This document shows positions 1 to 6,845 of a DNA stretch of 11,447 nucleotides, piece by piece. The translations under genes and the position numbers were made by a program. This DNA is from CAYLZW01 sp964388085. GTDB taxonomy: Bacteria > Myxococcota > UBA727 > CAYLZW01. The notes under the pieces are model-generated. The model saw only the letters and a list, made by a program, of their open reading frames with translations, searched no databases and had not been told where the DNA came from. The stretch spans positions 1-11,447 of the forward strand of contig CAYLZW010000191.1 in assembly GCA_964388085.1 (NCBI GenBank), written 5' to 3'. Numbering within the stretch: the first letter of the stretch is position 1; each line of letters begins with the position of its first letter.

Positions 1-348
1 TCGACGCTCGAGCAGCGCATCGCCCGCTACAACGAGTTCGTGCTGCGCCTCGAGGACGCGCGCACCGAGCTCGCGACCGCGGACGCCGCCTTCGACCACC
101 GCTACTTCGTCACCATGCCGCCGCTCTATCCGAAGAAGCACGTCAAGCCGAAGGCGCCCGTGGTGCTCGGCGCGGGGTTCGTGGCCGCGCTCCTGCTCGC
201 CTTCGCCTTCGCGCTCGGCATCGACCTCGCGTCGCGGCGCGTCCTCGAGCCCTGGCAGATCGAGCGCATCACCGGGGTGCCGGTGCTCGGCTCCATCTCG
301 GTAAAGCGGCCGCTCCTCCAAGGGGGCGAGAGCAAGAAGCGCGCGTGA
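1..348 (+). CDS. Wzz/PCP-type polysaccharide chain-length protein, C-terminal part (5' truncated by window edge)
   Basis: Only the last 115 residues are visible; the reading frame is open from base 1. They contain a charged, probably coiled-coil stretch (residues 1-30), a Pro/Lys-rich juxtamembrane segment (PPLYPKKHVKPKAP, about 40-53), one strong membrane helix (about 54-76), and a short cytoplasmic tail with the motif ITGVPVLGSISV. This is the usual end of a Wzz/GNVR polysaccharide co-polymerase, where a membrane helix follows the periplasmic helices and a 'LGxPVLG' segment leads toward the kinase domain. Here the protein stops about 40 residues after the helix, so no BY-kinase is fused to it. 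Such proteins sit in the inner membrane and set polymer length together with a Wzy polymerase, which fits the next gene. The stop codon overlaps the downstream GTG start (GTGA). The N-terminus and total length are unknown. Confidence 0.75.
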   Translation, partial: STLEQRIARYNEFVLRLEDARTELATADAAFDHRYFVTMPPLYPKKHVKPKAPVVLGAGFVAALLLAFAFALGIDLASRRVLEPWQIERITGVPVLGSISVKRPLLQGGESKKRA

Positions 349-1994
349 CCGTCGGCGAGGCCTCCTTCTCCTTTCGCGCGGGCGCGGCGGCGATCGCGGC
401 GGCCGTCGCGACCGGCCTGCTCGCGGCGTTCACGAACGGCAACATCGTCATCGTGCTCACGCCGCTCGTCGTGGTCGCCGCGGGCGCGTGGATGCTGCGC
501 GCGAGCCTCGGCGCCGTCGCGGCGCTCGTGCTCTTCGCGGCGGTGCTGTTCGACAACGTCGCCGAGCGCCCCGGGATGGGGCTGTACCAGACGCCGCTGT
601 ACGCGCCGGGCAAGCTCCTCTACAGCGCCCTCGAGTACACGCTGAAGGTGCCGGGCATGAAGCTGTTCGGCATCGAGGCGCTGCTTGGCCTCCTCATCGT
701 GCTGGTGCTCGTGCGCGGCCCGCTGCGCTCGGAGGCGCGCTGCGCGAGGCCGGCCAAAGGGCTGGTCGTGTTCTGCATGATCGCCGGCGCGACCGTGCTC
801 GCCTGGGCGGCGTACGGCATCGCGCGCGGCGGAAACCTCAGCTTCTCCATGCTGCAGTTCCGCCCGCTGCTGATGGCGGTGTCCCTGCCGGTCCTGTGGG
901 GGCTCTGCTTCCGGCGGCACCGCAGCATTCACCTCGTGCTCGGTGCCTTCACCATCGCCGCGTTCGTGCGCGCCTGCTTCGGCATCTATTACTGGGCCGT
1001 CATCGTTCGTCATGGCGTGAAGGGGCCGGTCTCGCTCGGCAGCGGCACCTATGTGATGACGCACTCGGACACGGTGCTCGCCGTCGTCGTGCTCATCACC
1101 TGCATCGTCATGGTCTATGAGCGCCCGTCGGTGCGCGCCTTCCTCTACAGCGGCGTGGTGTTCCCGGTGGTGATGTTCGGCGTCATCGTCAACAACCGCC
1201 GCCTCGCCATCGTGGCGCTCGTCATGGCGCTCTTCTTTATCTACATCGTCGCCGATCGCTTTCTGCGCCGCCGGGTACATCTGACGCTCGCGGCGCTGGC
1301 GCCCGTCTTCGTCATGTACGTCATGGCCGGCTGGGGCAGCACGGCCGTGTGGGCCAAGCCGGTACAGACCATCAAGAGCGTCACCGAGGCGAAGGACTCG
1401 TCATCGCAGACGCGCGACGTCGAGAACTACAACCTCACGGTGACCATGAAACGCCACCCCATCGCCGGCAGCGGCTTTGGGCACGAGTACGTCGAGTTCG
1501 TGAAGATGCACGACATCAGCGACGCCTTCGAGGGCTACCGCTACGTGCCGCACAACAGCATCCTCGGTCTGTTCGGCTTCACGGGCATGTTCGGGTTCGC
1601 CGGCATCTGGCTCGCGTTTCTCGCCGGCGTGTTCTTCGCCGCGCGCACCTATCGCTTCGCCCGCACGGAGGCGGAGCGCCTCTTGTGCCTCGTCACCGTC
1701 GGCGGCGTCGTCACGCACGGGGTACAGAGCTTCGGCGACATGGGCCTGCACAGCTGGCTGGGCGCGCTCACCGTCTCGCCGCTCATCGGCCTCGTCGGCG
1801 TCGCCGCCGTACGCACGGGAGCGTGGCGGGAGGGAGCGAGCGCGTACGCCCGCGCTCCGGCCGAAGCGCACGGCGAGGGCGGTTACGACGACGGCGAGGG
1901 TTCCGAAGACCAGGGTCACGACGAGGACGGCGATCGCGACGAGGACAGCGACCATCGAGGCGAGCACAGCACCGCCGTGGAGGCCCCGTCATGA
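345..1994 (+). CDS. O-antigen polymerase/ligase family membrane protein (Wzy_C / WaaL-like)
   Basis: A 549-residue polytopic inner-membrane protein with roughly ten or more hydrophobic segments. Family hallmarks appear in order: NNRRLAIVALV (283-293, equivalent to the common SGSRG-A helix start), a long extracytoplasmic loop (about 330-400) containing HPIAGSGFGHEY (371-382), then VPHNSILGLFGFTGMFGF (401-418), equivalent to the HNxYL...ETG motif. Members either polymerise lipid-linked repeat units (Wzy) or transfer polymer to an acceptor (WaaL); sequence alone does not separate these. The chain-length gene upstream favours a Wzy role. Start: GTG at 345 in a GTGA overlap. The purine-rich AAGGGGG at 320-326 is too far upstream to serve well, so translational coupling is likely. 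Odd: after the last helix the protein ends in an Asp/Glu/Gly/His-rich tail (about 506-545). The stop codon overlaps the next ATG. Confidence 0.85.
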   Translation: MTVGEASFSFRAGAAAIAAAVATGLLAAFTNGNIVIVLTPLVVVAAGAWMLRASLGAVAALVLFAAVLFDNVAERPGMGLYQTPLYAPGKLLYSALEYTLKVPGMKLFGIEALLGLLIVLVLVRGPLRSEARCARPAKGLVVFCMIAGATVLAWAAYGIARGGNLSFSMLQFRPLLMAVSLPVLWGLCFRRHRSIHLVLGAFTIAAFVRACFGIYYWAVIVRHGVKGPVSLGSGTYVMTHSDTVLAVVVLITCIVMVYERPSVRAFLYSGVVFPVVMFGVIVNNRRLAIVALVMALFFIYIVADRFLRRRVHLTLAALAPVFVMYVMAGWGSTAVWAKPVQTIKSVTEAKDSSSQTRDVENYNLTVTMKRHPIAGSGFGHEYVEFVKMHDISDAFEGYRYVPHNSILGLFGFTGMFGFAGIWLAFLAGVFFAARTYRFARTEAERLLCLVTVGGVVTHGVQSFGDMGLHSWLGALTVSPLIGLVGVAAVRTGAWREGASAYARAPAEAHGEGGYDDGEGSEDQGHDEDGDRDEDSDHRGEHSTAVEAPS

Positions 1995-3265
1995 TCGTCG
2001 CCGACTCGATCTCGCTGGTCATCGCTGTGCTGTCCTTGAGCGTCACCGGCTACCTCGGCGTGCTGGCGCTGCTGGCCTTTCGAAACCGGCCGCCCGCGTG
2101 CAGCGAGCGCCCGTGGCTGCGCTTCGCCGTCGTCGTGCCCGCGCACAACGAGCGGGAGGGCATCGCGACCACCGTCGAGAGCCTGTTCGCGCTGCGCTAC
2201 CCGCGGGAGCTGCTCGAGATCGTGGTGGTGGCGGACAATTGCGACGATGACACCGCCGCCCGCGCGCGCGCCGCCGGAGCGCGCGTGCTCGAGCGCAGCA
2301 ACGACGAGCGGCGCGGTAAGGGCTACGCGCTCGAGCTCGCCTTCGACACCCTGCTGGCAGAGCAACAGGCCGACGCCTTCGTCGTCGTCGATGCGGACAC
2401 GATCGTGAGCGAGAACCTGCTCACGGCCTTTCACGCGCGCCTCGAGCGGGGCGAGACCGCCGTGCAGGCGGAGTACGGCGTCAGCAATGTGAACGCGTCC
2501 TGGCGCACGCGGCTCATGACCGTGGCCCTCGCCATGTTTCACGGGGTGCGTTCGGAGGCGCGCGAGCGGTTGTGCGTCAGCGTCGGCCTGCGCGGCAACG
2601 GCATGTGCTTCTCGCGCGCGCTGCTGCGCCTGCACCCGCACGAGGCCTACGGGCTCGTCGAGGACGTCGAGTACGGCGTCACCATCGGGCTCGGCGGCCA
2701 CCGCGTGGCCTACGCCGGTGAGGCGACCGTACGCGGCGAGATGGTCTCTTCGGGGCGAGCGGCGGAGAGCCAGCGTCGTCGTTGGGAAGGCGGCCGCGGC
2801 AAGCTCCTCGCCGAGAAGGCGCCGCTGCTCTTGCGTGCGTTCCTGCGCGAGCGCCGCCTGATGCTCCTCGACCTGGCCTATGACCTCATCGTGCCGCCGC
2901 TCAGCTACGTCGGCCTGCTCGTGCTGGCGGGGGTGTCCACGGAGCTCGTGCTGCTGGCGTGGCGCGGCGGAGCGGCGCCCTCGACGTGGGTGTGGCTCGT
3001 GAGCCTCGTCGGGCTCTCGCTCTACGTCGGCCGGGGCCTGTGGCTGAGCGGCCTCGGTCCGCGCGGCGTGCTGGCGCTGCTGTGGGCGCCGGCTTACGTG
3101 TGCTGGAAGCTCGCCCGCGTACGCCCGTGGCGCGCTGATCGAGCCTGGGTGCGGACGCGGCGCGAGCGTGAGCCCGGCCGCGCGCCAGGCGCCGGCCCCG
3201 AGACGATTCACAACAACACCGTCGACCAGCGCGTCGACACGAGCGTCGACAGCACCGTCGAATGA
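1991..3265 (+). CDS. Membrane-anchored glycosyltransferase family 2 with QRRRW motif
   Basis: A 424-residue GT-A-fold glycosyltransferase. It has an N-terminal membrane helix (about 8-30), VVVPAHNE (47-54) for nucleotide-sugar binding, VVDADT with the DxD metal site (D134, D136), the acceptor-side GNG segment (202-204), the ED pair of the catalytic-base region (E224-D225), and QRRRW (261-265). Two to three membrane segments follow (about 293-325, 331-350, 357-373). The D, DxD, ED, Q(x)xRW set with C-terminal membrane helices is typical of processive or cellulose-synthase-like GT2 enzymes and of many exopolysaccharide enzymes. It probably adds sugars from NDP-sugars to a lipid-linked or growing chain at the inner face of the inner membrane. 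The sugar is unknown. Start: ATG in an ATGA overlap with the polymerase, with GGAGG at 1979-1983, 7 nt upstream. The C-terminal tail ends in a VDxx repeat. Confidence 0.88.
   Translation: MIVADSISLVIAVLSLSVTGYLGVLALLAFRNRPPACSERPWLRFAVVVPAHNEREGIATTVESLFALRYPRELLEIVVVADNCDDDTAARARAAGARVLERSNDERRGKGYALELAFDTLLAEQQADAFVVVDADTIVSENLLTAFHARLERGETAVQAEYGVSNVNASWRTRLMTVALAMFHGVRSEARERLCVSVGLRGNGMCFSRALLRLHPHEAYGLVEDVEYGVTIGLGGHRVAYAGEATVRGEMVSSGRAAESQRRRWEGGRGKLLAEKAPLLLRAFLRERRLMLLDLAYDLIVPPLSYVGLLVLAGVSTELVLLAWRGGAAPSTWVWLVSLVGLSLYVGRGLWLSGLGPRGVLALLWAPAYVCWKLARVRPWRADRAWVRTRREREPGRAPGAGPETIHNNTVDQRVDTSVDSTVE
3221..3262 (+). repeat. 12-nt-period tandem repeat (GTCGAC) at the 3' end of the glycosyltransferase gene
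   Basis: GTCGAC starts at 3221, 3233 and 3245, and a fourth, truncated GTCGA starts at 3257, giving an exact 12-nt period. The repeat is in frame and encodes VDQR-VDTS-VDST-VE, the last residues of the glycosyltransferase. Its final unit runs into the overlapping stop/start with the FHA gene. GTCGAC is itself a palindrome. Confidence 0.8.
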
Positions 3266-4482
3266 GGTCCGTCGTGGCGGAGAGCGTGCAGTACTGCCTG
3301 AGGGTGATCGTCGGCAAGAGCTACGGCGAGGAGTTCCTGCTCTCGCCCGGCGAGGAGCGCGTGATCGGCTCGGAGGACGCAGCCGATATCCGCCTCCCCG
3401 ACGAGGGGGTCGAGCCACGCCACGCGCGCGTCCAGCTCGAGCGTGACGAGCTGCGCGTGGTCGACATCGGCGGCGCCAAGTCCATGAAGGTGAACGGCAG
3501 CAAGCAGCGCAGCGCGCGGCTCGAGAACGGCGACCAGCTCGCCCTCGGCGCCGTCACTTTGCGCGTGCAGCGTCGGGCGCGTCTCGTCGGCGAACGGAAC
3601 GCCGACGGTCAGGGCCAGGCGAACGGAAACGGACACGGACACGGAAGCGGCAAGAAGAAGAAGCGGGGCGCCGAGGCGAAGGAGGCCGAGGCGACCGCGC
3701 GGGCAGCGGCGAGCGATCCGCTCTCGAGCGCCGGCGCCTACGGAGAGCGAAGCGGGGAGGACGGCGACGCTTCAGCGTCCCTGCAGCGAGGCAGCGCGGC
3801 GGCCGCGCTGACCACCCGCGAGCGGCCGGCGGGCCACGTCGAGGTGCTCGATCGCGAAGACGATCTGCAGCACGAGGACGCCACGGCCGCCATGGCCCTG
3901 GAAGAGAACGGCCTCTGGTGGCCGAAGGACGAGCTGCCCCCGCTCGAGCTGCAGCACGTCTGGTTCGATCTCGCGCGCAACGATCGCTGGCGCTCTCTGG
4001 CCGTCGTGCCGACCGACCCCGCGACGCCGACGCTGCCCGTCGCGCACGCCTTCGCGCGCATGGCGTCGTTGAACCCGCAGTCGCACGTGCTGCTCGTCGA
4101 CGCCACGCCGCGCGGGCCGCTGCTCGGCCAGAAGCGCCCGCTCGCGGGCACCATCGCGTCCCAGGTGAAGCAGTTCCCGCAAGCGAACTACGACTTCCTC
4201 GACGCGAGCTCCCTCGGCCTGAACGACGCCGAGGTGGCGCACCTCTACATCCCGCAGCTCCTCGAGTACATCGCGTCGGGGACCGGCCGCTACAACAAGG
4301 TGCTCATCGCCGTCGGCTCCCTCCTGCAGCACGCGCGCAGCATCCCCGTCGCGCGCGCCGTGGACGCGGTGCTGTTGAACGTCGGCGTCGGGACGAGCCG
4401 CTTGCCGGACGTCAATCGAACGGTGGAGATCGTCGGCCGGGACCGGGTGATGGGGAGCCTCACCGTCGAGGGCATCGATTAG
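3262..4482 (+). CDS. FHA domain fused to degenerate CpsD/Wzc-like (BY-kinase-like) P-loop domain
   Basis: A 406-residue, apparently cytoplasmic protein. Residues about 10-103 form an FHA-like beta-sandwich (IGSEDAADIRLPDEG, PRHARVQLE, DIGG, KVNGS, LENGDQLALG). The usual phosphothreonine contacts are altered: GR is GS (36-37) and the SRxH serine is E51; H54 and N78 remain. A linker (about 105-225) is low-complexity, Gly/His/Lys- and Ala/Glu-rich. Residues about 243-406 follow the CpsD/Wzc fold: a strand SLAVVP, then TDPATPTLPVAHAFA where GxGKS/T should be, VLLVDA (277-281, Walker A'-like, D280 kept), VLIAVGSLL where Walker B Asp is replaced by A350, then AVDAVLLNVGVGTSRLPDVNRTVEIVG and a final VMGSL. 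No C-terminal tyrosine cluster. ATP binding and kinase activity are therefore doubtful; a structural or regulatory role toward the chain-length protein is inferred. Start: ATG overlapping the upstream stop. GTG at 3274 with TGAGGT upstream is an alternative. Confidence 0.8.
   Translation: MRSVVAESVQYCLRVIVGKSYGEEFLLSPGEERVIGSEDAADIRLPDEGVEPRHARVQLERDELRVVDIGGAKSMKVNGSKQRSARLENGDQLALGAVTLRVQRRARLVGERNADGQGQANGNGHGHGSGKKKKRGAEAKEAEATARAAASDPLSSAGAYGERSGEDGDASASLQRGSAAAALTTRERPAGHVEVLDREDDLQHEDATAAMALEENGLWWPKDELPPLELQHVWFDLARNDRWRSLAVVPTDPATPTLPVAHAFARMASLNPQSHVLLVDATPRGPLLGQKRPLAGTIASQVKQFPQANYDFLDASSLGLNDAEVAHLYIPQLLEYIASGTGRYNKVLIAVGSLLQHARSIPVARAVDAVLLNVGVGTSRLPDVNRTVEIVGRDRVMGSLTVEGID
3622..3645 (+). 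repeat. Hexanucleotide tandem repeat (aacgga x2, cacgga x2) in the FHA-protein linker
   Basis: Four consecutive hexamers with pattern (a/c)ACGGA encode NGNGHGHG, directly before SGKKKKRG. This is the Gly/His-rich hinge after the FHA domain. Short in-frame repeats like this can change in copy number without breaking the frame. Confidence 0.7.
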
Positions 4483-4490
4483 TGCCTGAA

Positions 4491-4560
4491 GGGGCGAGTC
4501 GCACTTCGCGCGCGCACGCAGGTCACGAGGCGCAGCGCCCGCGTCGTGTCCGCTCGCCCC
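4491..4560 (+). repeat. Inverted repeat in the intergenic region after the polysaccharide operon
   Basis: GGGGCGAG (4491-4498) and CTCGCCCC (4553-4560) are a perfect 8-bp inverted repeat. An inner CAC/GTG pair and a nested hairpin (CACGA...GGCG-CAG-CGCC...TCGTG) lie within it. There is no T-tract, so this is not a classical intrinsic terminator. It begins 8 nt after the FHA-gene stop and could form a 3'-end RNA structure. In DNA this GC-rich it may also be chance. Confidence 0.35.
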
Positions 4561-4651
4561 GCCGCAGCGACGTCGAGGAAACGCTCCGTGACGCGAATTT
4601 CGGCGGCGAGATGCTGCGCTCGGGCTTGGACCCTCGGTTGCACATACCGGC

Positions 4652-4669
4652 TGGTACCCTTCAGGGGAG
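4652..4669 (+). promoter_or_regulatory. Possible extended -10 element plus ribosome binding site for the ATP-grasp gene
   Basis: TGGTACCCT (4652-4660) reads as an extended -10 (TGn + TAnnnT). No good -35 sits at 17 bp; TTGCAC (4638-4643) is too close. AGGGGAG (4663-4669) is a strong Shine-Dalgarno, 6 nt before the ATG at 4676, and it fixes that start. If the -10 is real, the leader is very short. The same -10 also overlaps a small TACC-ggct-GGTA inverted repeat (4645-4656), a possible operator. The ribosome site is reliable; the promoter is a guess. Confidence 0.4.
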
Positions 4670-4675
4670 CCGGAC

Positions 4676-5950
4676 ATGGATCGACCTCTTGCCTGCGTCC
4701 TCGGCGATCTCAGCCTCGTGCGCGCGCTCGGTAGAGCGAACATCCCCGTCGCGCTGGCCGGAGACGCCGACGATTTGACCGCCCTCTCGCGCTTCGTTCA
4801 GACGCGCATCACCATCCCGCCCATCGAGGAAGACCCCGAAGGCGCCGCGGCGGCCCTGTGCGCGTGGGCGTCGTCGCAGCGCGCGCAACCCGTGCTCTAT
4901 TATCAGGGAGACCACCAGCTGCTGCTGGTCTCCCGCGAGCGGCGGCGATTGTCGCGCTTCTTCCGCATGGTGCTGCCGGACGAGAAGCTCATCGAGGACT
5001 GCGTCGACAAGATTCGCTTCGCGCGTTTGGCCGAGCAGCGCGCGCTGCCTGTGCCGCCGACGCTCGTTCTCGAAGAGGGCGCCCTACCGCTGAAGGCGCT
5101 GTCGAGCTGGCGCCGCTTCCCGGCGGTGCTGAAGCCGGCCTCGCGCGTCGGCTGGTTCGCCTCGCGGCTCTCGGCGGAGCAGACACAGCGAGGCCAGAAG
5201 GCGTTCCTCGTGCAGAGCGCGGAGGAGCTGCGCTCGTTACACGGGGTGCTCGAAGCGCATCCGAGCGGCGTCATTCTGCAGCAGTGCGTTCCCGGCGGAG
5301 AGGAGAACGTCCTCAGCTACCACGCCTATACGCGCCACGACGGGGAGATCGCCGCCGAGTTCACCGGCAAGAAGGTGCGCACCTCGCCGCGCACGTTCGG
5401 CATCAGCTCCTGCGTGGAGATCACCGACGACGACACGGTGCGGCGCCTCGGTCGCCGCGTGCTCGAGAAGCTCACGAGCGGCCAGGGCCCAAACGATCAC
5501 TTCCGCGGCGTCGTAAAGCTCGACTTCAAGCAGGATCCGCGCGACGGCCGCCTCTACCTGCTCGAGGTCAACCCGCGCTTCAACCTCTGGCACCACGCGG
5601 CCGCGGCGGCGGGCGCCAACATCCCCGCCATGGTCTACAGAGACCTCGTCGAGCCCTGGGTGCGCGACCTGCCGCGGCGCGCGCGTCCCGGTGTGCGCTG
5701 GATGGCGGCGCGGCGAGACCTGCGCGCGCTGCGCGAGTACAGCGCCGCCGGCGAGCTCGGGCGCGTGCGTTGGCTGTCACAGTGGCTCTTCGCCGACATC
5801 GACGAGGACTTGAGCCTGAGCGACCCCGTGCCGACGGCGTGGGACGTGTGGGCAGCGCTGCGGCGTCGCTTCCCCGAGCCGCGCTGGGCACGACGGTTGA
5901 ACGAGCGACACGCGAACGGACGACAGCGCGCCGCGCGCGAGGGGTCCTGA
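4676..5950 (+). CDS. ATP-grasp family carboxylate-amine ligase-like protein
   Basis: A 424-residue soluble protein. The N-terminal third (about 1-100) resembles a pre-ATP-grasp Rossmann-like domain (LGDLSLVRALGRANIPVAL; VLYYQGD at 73-79). Residues about 108-330 are the ATP-grasp fold: DKIRFARLAEQRALPVPPT (111-129), FPAVLKPAS with the ATP-binding Lys (K153), a strand ending ILQQCVPGGEEN (200-211), KLDF (281-284), and LYLLEVNPRFNLWHH (293-307) with metal/nucleotide ligands E297, N299 and R301. About 90 C-terminal residues are uncharacterised. ATP-grasp enzymes join a carboxylate, via an acyl phosphate, to an amine or similar nucleophile. The layout is like the D-aspartate-ligase-type ATP-grasp proteins often found in polysaccharide loci, but the substrates cannot be read here. 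A 1-nt gap to the next gene implies co-transcription. Confidence 0.82.
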   Translation: MDRPLACVLGDLSLVRALGRANIPVALAGDADDLTALSRFVQTRITIPPIEEDPEGAAAALCAWASSQRAQPVLYYQGDHQLLLVSRERRRLSRFFRMVLPDEKLIEDCVDKIRFARLAEQRALPVPPTLVLEEGALPLKALSSWRRFPAVLKPASRVGWFASRLSAEQTQRGQKAFLVQSAEELRSLHGVLEAHPSGVILQQCVPGGEENVLSYHAYTRHDGEIAAEFTGKKVRTSPRTFGISSCVEITDDDTVRRLGRRVLEKLTSGQGPNDHFRGVVKLDFKQDPRDGRLYLLEVNPRFNLWHHAAAAAGANIPAMVYRDLVEPWVRDLPRRARPGVRWMAARRDLRALREYSAAGELGRVRWLSQWLFADIDEDLSLSDPVPTAWDVWAALRRRFPEPRWARRLNERHANGRQRAAREGS

Positions 5951-5951
5951 T

Positions 5952-6812
5952 ATGCGCTGGGCGATCCTCGCTGACGTACACGCGAACCTCGAGGCGCTCG
6001 AGTCCGTGCTCGCTCACGTCGAGCGCCGCGGCGGCGCGCGCGTCGCCGTGGCCGGCGATCTGGTGGGCTATGGCGCCGACCCCTCCGCCGTCATCGATCG
6101 CCTGCGCCAGCGCAGCGCGGCCTGCGTGGCAGGCAACCACGAAGGCATGATCGTCGGGCGGCTCGGCTTCGATCAATGCATTCACCGCGGCATCCGCGCC
6201 GCGCTCTGGACCCGCCACGCGCTCAGCGAGCTCGAGCTGCGCTGGCTGGCCGCGCTACCCGCCTCGCGCACGCTGCCGCCCGACCTCGTGCTCTGCCACG
6301 GCGACCTCGACGACGTCGAGCGCTACGTCAGCAGCGCGCAGCGCGCCGAGCACGCGCTCGATCGCTTGCGACGACGTCATCCGGCGGCGTCCATGCTCAT
6401 CTGCGGGCACACCCATCGGCCGGTGCTCTACGCCGAAGGGGGCGTGTGGGCCTCTCCTCCGGTCGGCATCCCCATTCGGGTCCCGCGCTCGCGACGCTGC
6501 TTGCTGAACCCCGGCAGCGTCGGCCAGTCGCGCGACGAGAAGCTGGTCGCGCGCTACGCCATGTTCGACGTCGCGCGCGGGGAGGTCACCTTCCATGAGG
6601 TGGCCTATGAGCACAAGAAGGCCAGCGAGAAGATGAAGCGCGCGGGGCTCGACCCCGAGCTCGCTCGGCGGCACGAGGGGCGCATCAAGCAGCGGCTCGA
6701 CGTCGTGCGCACGAGGGTAGCGCGCTGGGCCGCGGCACGCCGCCCTGCCCCGGCCCTCTTGCCGGGAGAGCCGTCGATGCGTCCGGGAGCGGCGAGCGCG
6801 CGAGAAGCTTGA
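5952..6812 (+). CDS. Calcineurin-like metallophosphoesterase (YfcE/MJ0936-like)
   Basis: A 286-residue soluble protein with the complete metallophosphoesterase signature: DVHAN (D8, H10), GDLVGYG (35-41, D36), GNHE (61-64), CHGD (115-118, H116) and GHTH (152-155), followed by LNPGSVGQ (185-192). These bind a two-metal centre and hydrolyse phosphomono- or diesters; the physiological substrate is unknown. The catalytic domain ends near residue 220. A basic Arg/Ala-rich tail (about 221-286, with KKASEKMKR and many Arg) is extra compared with small YfcE-type enzymes and might contact nucleic acid or a membrane. Start: ATG at 5952, 1 nt after the ATP-grasp stop, with GAGGGG at 5939-5944. The stop overlaps a TTGA of the next frame. 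Function beyond the fold is open. Confidence 0.88.
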   Translation: MRWAILADVHANLEALESVLAHVERRGGARVAVAGDLVGYGADPSAVIDRLRQRSAACVAGNHEGMIVGRLGFDQCIHRGIRAALWTRHALSELELRWLAALPASRTLPPDLVLCHGDLDDVERYVSSAQRAEHALDRLRRRHPAASMLICGHTHRPVLYAEGGVWASPPVGIPIRVPRSRRCLLNPGSVGQSRDEKLVARYAMFDVARGEVTFHEVAYEHKKASEKMKRAGLDPELARRHEGRIKQRLDVVRTRVARWAAARRPAPALLPGEPSMRPGAASAREA

Positions 6813-6845
6813 GCGCCGCAGAGGCGGGCATGGGATGCTCCTGCC

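Larger units (their letters stand above)
4483..4675 (+). other. 193-nt intergenic region between two co-directional gene groups
   Basis: No convincing coding sequence in any frame; the open frames crossing it are extensions of out-of-frame shadows. Its first part holds the inverted repeat described separately, and its 3' end holds a possible promoter and a clear ribosome binding site. It is the only gap longer than a few bases in the plus-strand run up to about 7294, so it probably marks an operon boundary. Confidence 0.6.

Noticed and set aside
126..1280. 384-codon open frame on the minus strand
   Set aside because: Antisense to the chain-length and polymerase genes; composition is His/Glu/Arg/Ala-rich with no domain, as expected for shadows in GC-rich DNA.
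1401..1967. Minus-strand frame beginning with a very hydrophobic, signal-like segment
   Set aside because: The hydrophobic start is simply the complement of the Asp/Glu-rich tail (GAC/GAG become GTC/CTC). The rest is antisense to the conserved Wzy_C region and has no protein-like features.
1349..1990. Upstream extension of the glycosyltransferase frame
   Set aside because: Arg/His-rich shadow of the polymerase gene. The ATG at 1991 has a Shine-Dalgarno and gives a normal membrane-anchor start.
1916..3418. 500-codon minus-strand frame
   Set aside because: Antisense to the glycosyltransferase, with a low-complexity composition and no recognisable motif.
4858..6150. 430-codon plus-strand frame overlapping the ATP-grasp gene
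   Set aside because: Out-of-frame Arg/Ala-rich shadow; the ATP-grasp frame carries clear motifs and a ribosome binding site.
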